Assembly (NCBI GenBank): GCA_003707065.3
Contig: PPXM03000005.1
Span: 993,756 to 1,057,755 of the forward strand
From: Trigonopsis variabilis
Lineage: Eukaryota; Ascomycota; Trigonopsidomycetes; Trigonopsidales; Trigonopsidaceae
Reading direction: 5' to 3'
Length of the DNA stretch: 64,000 bases
Below, piece by piece: positions 33,936 to 44,441 of this stretch. Numbering within the stretch: position 1 is the first letter of the stretch; each line of letters starts with the position of its first letter. The notes below the pieces were generated by a model that was not told where the DNA came from, did not search any database, and worked only from the letters and a program-made list of their open reading frames with translations. Position numbers and translations under genes: made by a program.

Positions 33936-35795
33936 CTATCCTGAAATGACTTTCATAAACCAGTTGCGTAACAACGATGCTCCAACTCTCGCAGGAGTAG
34001 CAAATAGTCTGTAGCTCTCTTCGGGGTTTACTTCGGGAAATTCTGACGTATCGAGAACACTGTCTCTTGTCTGGAGTTCATCGAATATTTTTGGATCATT
34101 AAGATCCACGGATCTCGTTTTCGCAGTAACCTTCCATACTGCAGCTAGTATCAAGAAGCAGGCGACATAGCCATAAGAAGTTCCAAAATCTAACCACGAG
34201 AACTTGACGAACAAGCATTCATAGCCTTGAAAGAAAATAAGAACGAGATTAGCTAGAACGCAGAAATATGCGCCGTAGGGATAAAGAATTGCCCTGAAGG
34301 GTAAACTGCTGACAGGAATTCCCTGTTCTTGTAAAGCTTTTCTAAACCTAATGTGTGATATACTAATGATAAGCCATGTAATAAATGTGGCCACACCGGA
34401 AAGATTCATTAAGAGAGCAAAAGTTTCTCCGCTTGGTCGGTTAGCAGTCTGTTAATGAAAACACTCACCCGCCCGAACCACTGAGGAAAAACATTATCGC
34501 AGCCCCAGTGAGACTGAAAATGATAGCTCTGACAGGGACACCATTCTGGTTAGTCTTGGCAAATAACTTTGGTGCTCTCGAAGACATGCCAAGATAGTGT
34601 AGGGTCCTACTTGAAACGTATACGGATGAGTTTCCGGATGATAGTACCACGAAAACTATTATAGTATTCACTACAGATGCGGCTGCCTTCAAGCCAGCGT
34701 CTGATAGTGCAATTGTTAGCGGGGATGTGGCGAGGTTTGAGGATGAGTTTGAAGAAAGTAGTCGGCTATCGTTGTAAGGAACGAGCAATCCAATGACGAA
34801 AATGAGACCAATGTAATATATTAGTATTCGATAGATGACCTGCCTTATGGCTTTCGGGATGTCCTCACTTGGCCGTATACTCTCGCCCGATAAAACTCCT
34901 GTCATTTCGCATCCTGCATAAAGCGTTCCTGCCACCGCGAAAACCTTTATCACACCGGTCGGATCAGACGCGAATGCTCCTGGGTTTGCCCAATTCGAAA
35001 AACCGATGACTCTTCCGCCGATCTCTCCGTTAGTTGGCCCTAAAGTATTCCATACCATTCCTATATCAATCACTAGTGTATTAGCCTGTTATATATGGTT
35101 CAAATAACTCACAAAGTCCAACCACGATAAAGCTTGCTATAGATATAACTTTTATGACTGCCAGCCAGAATTCGAGCTGACATTAGTTTGATAAACTCGT
35201 GTCTTACGTCGCCGAAACTCTTAATTCCAAGAAAAGCGCAGCCAAGGAAAACCAGCCAAAATAAAGCTACCCATATTATCTGCGGTATGGCTTGAGTCCA
35301 GAATGTCATGACAATGGAAGCACTATTCAGTTCTACTTCTTAGATTTTGGACCATGAAACTCAAATACCATTAGCCAGAACTGTGATCCACATTCCCATG
35401 TAGCAATAAGACAAGGCCATGCCGATTGCAGGGTCGATGAACTTATCAGCATAAGCCGTAAAACTTCCGGTTACAGGGAGAGCAGCTGACAACTCTCCCA
35501 GGCTTTGCATGACGAAATAGACGATAACTCCGATCAGGCAAAACGCGATAAGAATCCCTGCAGGACCACCCTCGCTCAGAGCATTTCCAGATCCCACTAA
35601 TAAACCGGGACCGATGATTCCTCCGAGCGTAATCAGTTGTATATGTCTAAACGATAATTTTCTGTGTAGTACTCCGTGTTCATCACCGATCCTCGCATCT
35701 AAATTCCTCGAAGAACCCGCCTCGTCGTTACTTGTGCTTCCTTATTAGTAATTTTGCCTCCATTACTTACCTCGGAGCATCTGACACTCTTCCAT
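33936..35795 (-). CDS. Amino-acid permease (fungal YAT/APC superfamily), six exons
   Basis: The first exon is tiny (MEECQMLR, start at 35795). A 30-nt intron (35741-35770) leads to the conserved KLSFRHIQLITLGGIIGPGLLVGSG block before helix 1. Four more introns of about 30-42 nt follow. Joining restores ELSAALPVTGSFTAYADKFIDPAIGMA, the YAT signature, then EFWLAVIKVISIASFIVVGL, FSNWANPGAF, AGCEMTGVLSGES and NLSGVATFITWLIISISHIRFRKALQEQG. Twelve membrane helices are expected. The protein is a plasma-membrane proton symporter for amino acids; specificity cannot be read. Many members are controlled by Npr1/Hal-type kinases, one of which is encoded about 14 kb away, but any functional link is speculation. 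It is divergent from XAP5 by about 220 bp. Confidence 0.92.
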
Positions 35796-36014
35796 TCGTG
35801 TTTCTTATGCTTCTTATGTCGTTTAATTCCATGGTCGGCGAAGGCGATCATCCGTCGCAGTGCCCTGTCCTTTCTCACTCTGTCGTTTATCTCTTAGGGT
35901 GTTACGCCCAAAGAGCTAGGTGTCGCGCTACGGGAATACCTTCCATACGCTTGTCGAGTGGTGTGCTAAAAAAGGAAAAAAAGTAGCTGACCTCACAGGT
36001 GATCTGAAGTGGGC

Positions 36015-36806
36015 ATGAATGGAACTTCAATGGCCCGAGTATTCGTGAAACCGTCTTATATGAAAGATGAAAGACCGCTCGAAAGCTCATCTGAAAGTTT
36101 GGGAGAAGGAAAAATCAAGGATAAATCAGACCCGAGAAAAGCTAAGCCGAAGGATATAGCCGCGAACGATCCTAAGAAGAGGCAGAGAAATAAGACGGGG
36201 GTGACATTATCTTTCGACGACGATGAGGAGGATCCTTTCTTAAATAGCAAGAAACCCAAGAGGAAGAGGGATCCTACGATATACGACAAACTCACTGAGC
36301 AAGGTGAGAAGGAAGAAAAGGAACGCATTGAGAACGAGAAAGAAGAAAGGGCCGCAGAGGCAAGAGAGAAGGAAATCGCAAAAGAAGAGATTGAAATGGG
36401 ATTCACCCTGATGGACGGTAAAGGAGTCCCCGGGACTATCAAAATCAAGAAAGGAGATGACATAAGGAAGGTACTGGAAGAGATAAGGAAATCAAGAAGA
36501 GAGCTTCACAAAACTAGAATCAACGATTTAATGCTTGTGAAAGACAACATAATAATTCCCCACAGCTACAGATTCAGCTACTTTGAAGCAAGGAAGATTA
36601 AGACCAGGAAAGGCCTTCTTTTCGACTTTGGAAACGCGACTTTGGAGGACAGCGTGCTACGAACCATGATCGTGACCCCGAACTGGTATGAAAAACATAA
36701 ACACATATACCCTGCCACAATCTGGGAAGAATTCAGCCCAGAGGAGGATTACGAAAAGAAAATCTACAAGGACAAGAACGGATTTGTCTATTTTAGTCAG
36801 GCATGA
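36015..36806 (+). CDS. XAP5/FAM50-family nuclear protein
   Basis: 263 aa from the ATG at 36015; MARVFVKPSY at 36030 is an alternative start. The N-terminal half is highly charged, with a Lys/Glu-rich helix (about 90-130). The XAP5 domain follows: EIEMGFTLMDGKGVPGTIKIKKGD, then IPHSYRFSYFEARKIKTRKGLLFDF and a C-terminus with NWYEKHKHIYPATIWEEFSPE. It matches human FAM50A and S. pombe Xap5. These are spliceosome/chromatin-associated proteins that affect intron retention and antisense transcription. A CTGAC...CACAG sequence just upstream (about 35985-36000) could be the end of a 5'-UTR intron; if so, a short upstream exon is missing from this model. Confidence 0.9.
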   Translation: MNGTSMARVFVKPSYMKDERPLESSSESLGEGKIKDKSDPRKAKPKDIAANDPKKRQRNKTGVTLSFDDDEEDPFLNSKKPKRKRDPTIYDKLTEQGEKEEKERIENEKEERAAEAREKEIAKEEIEMGFTLMDGKGVPGTIKIKKGDDIRKVLEEIRKSRRELHKTRINDLMLVKDNIIIPHSYRFSYFEARKIKTRKGLLFDFGNATLEDSVLRTMIVTPNWYEKHKHIYPATIWEEFSPEEDYEKKIYKDKNGFVYFSQA

Positions 36807-36895
36807 TACATGTTCCTTCCCATAGAAAAATTATCAGGATGCCCATAATCACGATCAAAGGATCCAAAGAAAATGAGCAACCGATGCGGAGGATC

Positions 36896-37847
36896 TCACT
36901 TCGTCCAGGTCTTTACTGAGCCATCAGGCTGGCCAAAGAAGGCAGCCTCTGCCATATCAATAAAAAGTCCAACCTCAACCACTCCTACTATTCTGATGAT
37001 TTGGTCTTCAAGTATTTTAGGATCAGGAATAGCACCAAAATGGGCATCGATAATAAAATTGCCATTATCCGTCACGCAAGGGCCAGCCTTCGCAGAACCA
37101 CCCATCCTCAACGTAGTCAACTGAGCTCCCAAGGCCTTCAATTTCTCACCGACATAAGTATGCGATAAAGGAACAACTTCAATAGGGACTCCTTTTAACC
37201 ACACGGTCCCGAGACCTGTTGCCTCTTTCCGAGAATCTAATGTCAAAACGTCTCTTCATGGGCAGAACGTACCAGCAACGATGATGAATTTATCGGCGCA
37301 AGAGGCGACAAGTTTCTCTTGAAACAAACATGCCCCTCCGCCCTTTATACAATTCAAATCAGGATCGACTTCATCGGCACCGTCGAAGGCAATCTGTAAA
37401 TGAGTGACCCTATTGGTCAGAATGAAAATAGATTTGAACCTACTCGTCTATTGATGCTAATTTAAGACCACTGTCTTGAATCAGGAGCTTAGACTGAAAA
37501 CCTGTAGAAACGAAAACAGCCCTTGCAAGCGCCTCGGGATCATTTCTGAGTTTCTCAGCTATGCGCTCGACCACATAGACAACAGTGGATCCTGAGCCTA
37601 TTCCAATGGCAGTAGGAGTAGAAGGAAAATACTTATCCACAGCATCGTAGGCTGCTTGCTTTTTTGCGCTCTCGATAAGATTCACTGCCGGCAGAGACAT
37701 GTTGGAGACGTGACGTAACTGAAAAAATTGGTGCGGTCTAATCGAGTAACAGAACCTAAATATTCTGTTGGACTGACTGCGGCATTGAGCAAACGCCAAT
37801 ACTCGATCATAAAGTAGTCGTGACATATGATGGGGAAATCCTAGCAT
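36896..37847 (-). CDS. RKI1: Ribose-5-phosphate isomerase A, with possible mitochondrial leader
   Basis: Introns at 37410-37443 (34 nt) and 37237-37272 (36 nt). From the conventional start [22 protein letters not shown] (37700) the protein is 244 aa. From the upstream in-frame ATG (37847) it is 293 aa, with a 49-residue Arg-rich, acid-poor leader. Active-site blocks are [31 protein letters not shown] (catalytic Asp), [15 protein letters not shown] (Lys and catalytic Glu) and [20 protein letters not shown]. It interconverts ribose-5-P and ribulose-5-P in the non-oxidative pentose phosphate pathway. The first splice uses the AG before GTCACTC; using a later AG would break the frame and lose VTHLQ. 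Confidence 0.95.
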
Positions 37848-38329
37848 GAAACTGCAAAGTGACTGCCGTCTTCATAATCTCACATCTGGAGGCTTGACCT
37901 TTTCGCACTTTCACTTAATTATTGAACACAGTCACCTAGTTCATGCCTCTATTATAAATACAGAGTGTACTTCTATGACTTCTGTCAAGAGCTAAAACGA
38001 AAGGATCTTGGTGGTCGCAAATCTATGACATGCTACTATAATTGGTAGATCGGTTCAGGAACCATAGTTTGCACAAGATTAGCCTCAGTCCTCATCTAAC
38101 AAAGTGTAATTAGTCTTGCGAGACACCCTGAGAATACACTGGTTATTCAGTGCAGTTTCAAGATAGGAAGACTGAGCGAAGATCAGAAATTTGTCCCACT
38201 TGACTGGCGTGTAGCAGCTACGAGACCACGGTCATTTCGTGGCGAGAGAAATCGAACTCTCTCTCTCGATCCTAGTCGAGTTGGAGGAGGATAGAGACTT
38301 CAGGAAACTTTTGAAAAAAGTACACAGAC
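37848..38329. other. Divergent promoter region between RKI1 and the F-box/WD gene
   Basis: About 480 bp containing the two promoters. A dyad-like stretch around 38245-38290 with a repeated CTCTCT and a GA-rich run is visible; no coding or RNA gene is recognised. Confidence 0.35.
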
Positions 38330-40569
38330 ATGGTGCAGGAGGGAAATCAAGAGGGTATCTTTGAGCGTGATTCAATCATTGATACTCTTCCTCTAGGTTA
38401 GTACCATCATGGTCGAATAATGAAAGATGAAAGGCTAACAGAGCAGATGTTACTATAGGAGTCTGCTCGATGTTGGATCATGTTTCACTGGTCCAGTTTA
38501 GTAGCACTTCTAAGAAATGCCGTTATATTGCTAATCTCACATGGAAAGCCAAGTTTCTACAAACATTCGACAATGCACAGAGGTTTGTTCCAGTATCGGC
38601 TTTACACAACAGTTGGAAAGACGAAGTCATTATTCGTTTAGAGCTGTTGAGACAGTTGAAGAAAGGATCAGGAAAAGTGCGATCCTATAATACCCCTTTA
38701 AATGTCGTGACTGATATAGCGGTTGATTTCAAATCAGACAGGTTGGTCGCTTACTCCCGATATGAACGGAAGGGGTATTTTTCAGCTCTGAGCAACCGAC
38801 GATATAGTGAAAGTACGATCTTCTTTTCACCATTTATGCGCGATCCTTTTCAAGGCGCTGATATTGACGAGGGCTCTACTTCTCCTCGGTATGTGATGGA
38901 TATTTCAAAATTTGCTACTGTTCTGGTGGAAGATAATAATCGTCTTCTGTTTGAGACTCCGTCAAAGAACAATATATGCAACACCTTTGCTACCCATGTA
39001 TCTCATCCTGCTGCAGTGACAGCTGTATGGATTACAAAGAGAGAGCCACCTCGAAAACATATCCATGACGGTTGCATATCTGGAGATTCACAGGGAAACA
39101 TTTTCGTATGGAACACAGCTGAGATCAAGCTTAACGGTCGATATCAAATTGGGAAAGAAACCATAGTAGACCACAAAACAAGAGAGATAAAGACAATAAC
39201 TCGTGCAATCCGGACAATTTTTGCTTCCGATCAATGGCCATATCTGGTCATTTTAAATTCAAAAGGTGATGCGTTCGTTTCTCTGAGATTACCTGGAAAG
39301 AGCTTGGAATTCGTTACTATTTCAAATGCTTTCGATCCCGATGAAAAGCTTCTTGGAGTCATTGCAGACTTTTCTCACAAGTCTTTCACTATCGTTTCAT
39401 CGAGAAGCGTCACAAGAATTCCTATCCCCAAAGAGACTTTTTATTTCAAACATACTACTATCCCTTTGGACTCGGCGTGCTTTGAATTTGCCCATAAAAC
39501 AAACGGACCAATAGTGAATTATGCTGAAGATACCCCAATTGCCAAGCACCTTGAAACGACCATCAAACAGAGCAGCCCAGGTTCTGGGTCCCTTATATTT
39601 GCTACCTTACACGAATCAGGTGCTATAATGACATGGGATCTAAGAGCCGAAAGTAGCAATGTGCACCCTTTAAGAATCTTGGATTATTATGACAGGCCAG
39701 TCCATTCCATAGCATTAAATGCATTCTACATAGTGGTAACTGAACATAATGGAGCTGTGAAAGCCTATGATTCGTTAACGGGGGAACCAACTTTCACTCT
39801 CATCAGGGCTAAAATGAATGGTCGCTCTGAATCATCGGATTTACCAAATGAGCTTCCTTCGGAACTATCACTATCCCCGTTGGCTAGCTTGAGAAACCAG
39901 CTCATCCTAGACCCTGATCCTTCCAATTTGAGAGGGGTGTCTTGTTTTCAAAATTGCGTCCGCTATTGGGACTTTGGTGCTAACTATCTTAACGATCCTA
40001 TGAGTGCTTCAGGGATAAACACTAGAAAGCGGTTTGCGGTCGGTCTCCCACCCTCTACACTAGCTACCTCTCAAATGAAGAAAGCTGCCGTGATCGAGGA
40101 TATGAATGCAGATAGAGAAATATACGAAGAAGAATTAGAAGCGAGGGACAAAGCTTTGCGCAAAGTCTCTCTTTTGAATGGAAAATCACTCGGTACTCTT
40201 TCGGAGGATGAATTGATACAGTATGCGACGATCTTAAGTCTGGAAGGAACTTCACTCGAGGATATTGGGAAAAGCAACGAGCCAAGCGGATCAGTTGACA
40301 AGGCGCAACGATTACGTGAGAGCAATTATTATAAACACGGAAATAGAAGAGAGACGACAAGTACTTCAGAAGAAGATAGTAGAGAGTCTGCTTGTCGGAT
40401 TCTCCACCATACGGACCATGCAGATAGCGTGAGAAGTCTACAAGGTCAGGAAACTGCCCCACGACAGGCCAATGTTTCACATGATGGTACGCCAGTGGAT
40501 TATTATGACGAGGATGAAACACTAAAAAAAGTTCTAGAATTATCGTTAGTGAGTTTAGAGCCTTATTAA
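38330..40569 (+). CDS. F-box / WD-repeat protein with C-terminal ubiquitin-interacting motif
   Basis: Exons 38330-38396 and 38447-40569, 729 aa. The 50-nt intron (GTTAGT donor, CTAAC branch, GAGCAG acceptor) completes the F-box. It supplies the LPLDVTIGVCSMLDHVSLVQFSS spacing; another AG 14 nt later would shorten the motif. WD-like blades follow (for example SGDSQGNIFVWNT, FATLHESGAIMTWDLR, NGAVKAYDSLTGEP). Near the C-terminus YYDEDETLKKVLELSLVS fits a ubiquitin-interacting motif, with another helical DELIQYATILSLEG segment earlier. F-box proteins recruit substrates to SCF ubiquitin ligases; the UIM suggests binding of ubiquitinated partners. I do not recognise the orthologue. It is tail-to-tail with another F-box gene. 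Confidence 0.78.
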
Positions 40570-41045
40570 CTATTACTAACTTAAGCTCGAGCGGTGACAT
40601 TATTGCTGCCGGGAGCCGTTATTGAGCCTGATTTCATACCAGTCAGTTGGTTTAAATGAATTGAGATAAAATTGATATTGGACGACTTATGTACATTAGT
40701 TGGAGTCATCGAAGTGAGTCTGGTAGGAGCTAAGACACGCTTTACTGTTACGGAAGTAGACATCCTCATGCCGAATCTAGAAAAGAAAGGAAAAAGAATC
40801 TACGGAGACAGTGAATGTGTGCGATAGAGACTCCCTTAATAAATGAATGACAACTTCAAAATCACCTGGAAACGATCGTAAACCATAAGCCAAAACGCCA
40901 CCGGCCCAAAGAAAATCGGCTCTCACTCCTCCTAAGTGTGACATGCAAAAATTAATTTCAATTAGCTTGAATCTGACCAAGACAAGATGATCAATGTCCA
41001 TATCTCTCAATATCTTCTCGATACCAAAACCAAGATCACTATGTA
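40570..41045 (-). CDS. Unresolved coding-like segment downstream of the F-box/LRR gene
   Basis: On the minus strand a frame from about 41045 to 40790 reads LGFGIEKILRDMDIDHLV through GGVRADFLWAGGVLAYGL and VVIHLLRESLSHTF. The composition looks coding. A second frame (40769-40581) follows a pyrimidine-rich TTTCTTTTCTAG acceptor at about 40787. Two readings are possible. It may be the final exons of the F-box/LRR gene, reached through a 23-nt gap that keeps the phase. Otherwise it is a separate small gene beginning at MDIDHL or MSHLGG. I recognise no family, so boundaries and function are open. Confidence 0.35.
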
Positions 41046-41054
41046 CTAACTAGT

Positions 41055-42634
41055 TCAGGATACTATACATTCTGAGCCAATCGTAAAGGAAAAAGGAGTT
41101 GATGGCCTAGAATTGTGAGATAGCCGAAGTAAAAGGTCTTCTATATCCAAGGAATCACCAAGGTCGAGATCGAAATATCCAAAATGTGACGAGAGCATAA
41201 GTTTTGACCATACATTTTCTAATTTCTCCGCATCTCGGAAACGCAAGCTAAGAAGAAGACTATAATGAACTGAAAAAACTCGTTGTCTCTTGTAATCACA
41301 TTTAACTTTGATTATCGATGAGTTGCCAGATGCCTGACGCCGTTCTCGGTTAGAACGCATAATTTTAAGGATGTCAGACCAAGGTATATTACAGTCGTAG
41401 ATGACAAGGTCAACAACCCCTCGGCTATCTGTAGAACTTTGGTCGGAAGAGTAACGTGAAATCAGAGACGAGATAGATTTACTACCAATGGAAGTATTGT
41501 CAGCGACTAAAGATATAAGACACCTGCAAGATTCGATAGCTCTTTTTATCGCCGCGTCAGAGAACTGCCAACATCCGCTAATTTCGAGACCCTTCAGGTG
41601 TGACGCGAAATTGCTTGTAGATATACAATTTAAAAGGCTATCTGAAAGCTGCACCTGATCAACTATTGAGAGAAAAGAGAGTCGGTTTAATGACGCTAGT
41701 AGTCTACATAAATTTTCATCATCCAGTCGAGAAGCACAGGCTCGTTCCAGGTAGAGACACTCAAGATCTTCGATACTCCCTGCCAATTGTGACAAACCCG
41801 ATGAAGTTAAAGAGATATTCTCAGAAAGAGAGAGGGTTTTCAGTATCAACTTCCTTCTATGCGTGACCTTATTCGTATGCACACTCGTGTCGGATCCAAA
41901 AATTAATGCACCTAACAGTTGGTCATTTAAACTTTGTAAATTGGACAAATCCAAAACCTCAAGTTTAGGACACTTTCCAAGCAAATCTAGATTTCTTGGT
42001 GTTACAACAGAGTCACAATACTCAAGAAAGATTTGCTCAAGGTTATTGCATCGAGCTAGTATATACTCAAAAGCATTAGAGGGACTAATAATGCAGTTAC
42101 TGAGAACCAATTTTCTGAGGCAACGGCATTTAGAGATGGCCTGACAAGACGTCTTATCTAGCTCCCCGAAATTTTCCAAATTGAGAACATGCAATCTTGT
42201 ATTCTGGGAAAGCATTTGTGATAAATGTATCGGTTTAAATGAAGATACACCACTGAGATCAAGCTCTTCTAAATTGCTTGCCGCATAGCATATTGCCTCA
42301 ACATGAAGGTTGGATATACGGCAATACCCAGCGAGCGAGAGTCGTTGTAGAGAAGAACCAGTGCGAAGGACAAGCCATACTAATTTATCCAGAGAAAGGA
42401 TATCGCTGTAGCCAAATAATTGAGGCCCTATCTCCCGCCACAGAACGCAATCATAGCATATGGAGTACCAAGAACGAGAAACCTGAGTGATCAGTGGAGT
42501 TGTCAAATGACACAACGCACTTTACCACAATCTTCCAATTCTTTTGGAGCAAGATATTGGAAGATGCTTAGGCTCAATTCTCGAGGAAAGAAGCCCACAA
42601 AGTCCAAACCTGTTACTTCCTCGCTAGATGTCAT
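41055..42634 (-). CDS. F-box / leucine-rich-repeat protein
   Basis: Starts at MTSSEEVTGLDFVGFF (42634). A 38-nt intron with a GTGCGT donor joins FFPRELSLSIFQYLAPKELEDCGK to VSRSWYSICYDCVLWREI, reconstituting a full F-box. Seven or more LRRs of the AMN1/cysteine-containing type follow (LEELDLSGV, LHVLNLENF, LRKLVLSNC, LEVLDLSNL, LKTLSLSENISLTSSGLSQL, LKGLEISGCWQFSDAAIKRA). This resembles SCF substrate receptors such as Grr1/Pof2. The clear frame ends after SRPSTPFSFTIGSECIVS at 41055, but the protein may extend into the adjacent segment (see findings). About 190 bp separates it from the divergent PXA gene. Confidence 0.82.
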
Positions 42635-42823
42635 AAGTGACAAGAAGTGAGAAGGATTATCCCTCAAACTACTAAATATTCAGTAAGATATTCTTAAAGT
42701 TAGAGAAATGAGTCTTCGAGGGGAACTCGGATGATAATATACAGATTCGACCGTTACAGGATGAGTTGGGTGATGCAGCAACATGGACAGAAATTATGAC
42801 ACGTCCCCACGATCAAGAATGAA

Positions 42824-44273
42824 ATGACTTTACAGGTTCAGAATGAGGAACAAAGACTCTTAGAACTACTTTTTAATCCTTTGAGTGGTTTTGAAGAACG
42901 AATAAAGAACTCTGAGCTGCTAATCAGCGAGGACTCTGACATTGGTTTTGAAATTCTTGTTTTGCTGGCTCTGATTTGGAGACAATTCATATTGTCATGG
43001 TATAAAACTTTTTCAGAGGACTCCATATTTACCGATCAATCTATCGAGATAATTGGCTTAGTGTCGAAGGACATTGAATCGAGATTGAAGGTAATACAGA
43101 TAAAAATTCATGTCATTGGTCTCTCTAATTATGCTAGTCAGTCGACACTAGAATAATCGCTGAACGGATTCCATATATACTTAGGAATCATATTAAAAGT
43201 GAGTGCTTTGATCTTACATAGTTAATACCAGAGTATCGATCGATCGGGTCACCCGAGGCTCCTAGTTCGGTCGTCAAAACCCATTTGGCGCTCTTAGAAA
43301 CTGATTCGGAATCTCAATATCTGAACGCGTTATCTGAGCAAATTATATTTACGCTCCTACCTCCAGAAGCATACAATTCCTGCGGTTTCAGAGCCCTCCT
43401 ACGGTCGCTTCTTGCAAATGTGGTCCTTGCCAATATAATTGATACGTTATCTAACCCCATCATCATATTTGATATAATTATTTCGGTATACAAGCTCAGA
43501 TGCTGTCATTACTGACACTACAGTGCACATCTGTTAAACGGAGGGGACCAAGCTATAAAGCTCCAGAGAAATCATTTCTGGTTTGTTGCGTGATGAGAAT
43601 GCTTTATATTGTCTTTTTCATCATACGCTATGGATTCGCCTTTTTCTACATGCTTCTTGGCTATCTAAGACTTTCTACATTCAGTGAGCACCAAAGAAGG
43701 ACTCCACAAAATGTTACATTAATTCCTCTATTGGATTCTCTCTTCTGTCTGCTTGGTTTCGATGTTTCAAAACCTTGGTTGTTGCCTCTCATTTGTCTTC
43801 CTTCGGGGCTTCTATCTGCAGTGGATGAGAAAATTCAGCGGCTGACTCAAACCTACCTGGACTCAAGGCTATGGAATCGAAAAACTTCTCGAAAGGTCAT
43901 ACACTCTATTAGATTGGCTCTCTTCCCCAATAATGGGAATTTGATAACGTCTAAGCCGGAACCTTCCGCGGAGCAGATTCGGCGAAAGAGAGACGAAACG
44001 TCTCATTTAATCTACAAATCCATTCATAGTGGTAAAGATGAATCATCTTCTCAGGGGGTCCATAGTTTGTTTCTATTACCCTCTTTACTTCATGCATCGT
44101 GGACGATCTCAGACGAGCTTCTTTCGATCTTCTCAGAACGTCGACTTAATAAACAGCTCATTTATCCTATGCTGGATTTGGTCATAGAGACCGTTTTTCC
44201 TGAGCTTGTCTCGTACTCTTCAACACCTTACGAGACGGAATCTGACCATAGAAAATCTGCTGAGGTTGAATGA
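42824..44273 (+). CDS. PXA-domain protein (sorting-nexin-associated domain), four exons
   Basis: Three introns (about 47, 34 and 38 nt) are required. Exon 1 supplies LALIWRQFILSWYKTFSEDSIFTDQSIEIIG, the PXA core. Exon 2 gives DTRIIAERIPYILRNHIK. Exon 3 contains HLALLETDSESQYLNALSEQIIFTLLPPEAYNSCGFRALLRSLLANVVL, and exon 4 has a basic then hydrophobic segment (VMRMLYIVFFIIRYGFAFFYML). PXA domains occur in sorting nexins (Mdm1, Snx13/14/25) and in the fungal PXA-only proteins Nvj3 and S. pombe Pxa1. These sit at endosome/vacuole or ER contact membranes. No PX or RGS domain is seen, so the fungal PXA-only class is the best match. It is convergent with the HTH gene. Confidence 0.82.
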
Positions 44274-44441
44274 GAAAAACTTGATCTCCTTTTAGATATA
44301 GTCTTGGCATGGACGTACGCAAGGGACTATTGTAATATACAGTATAATATTAGACGCTATAGATTGAATAACTCCGACTCCTAGAACAACGCTCTCGAAA
44401 ACAACAAACTGTATACTTCTAGCCATGAGATTCTTCTACCA

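Noticed and set aside
38447-38470. Alternative acceptor ATAG for the F-box/WD first intron
   Set aside because: It keeps the frame only with a shortened F-box; the CAG at 38446 yields the normal spacing.
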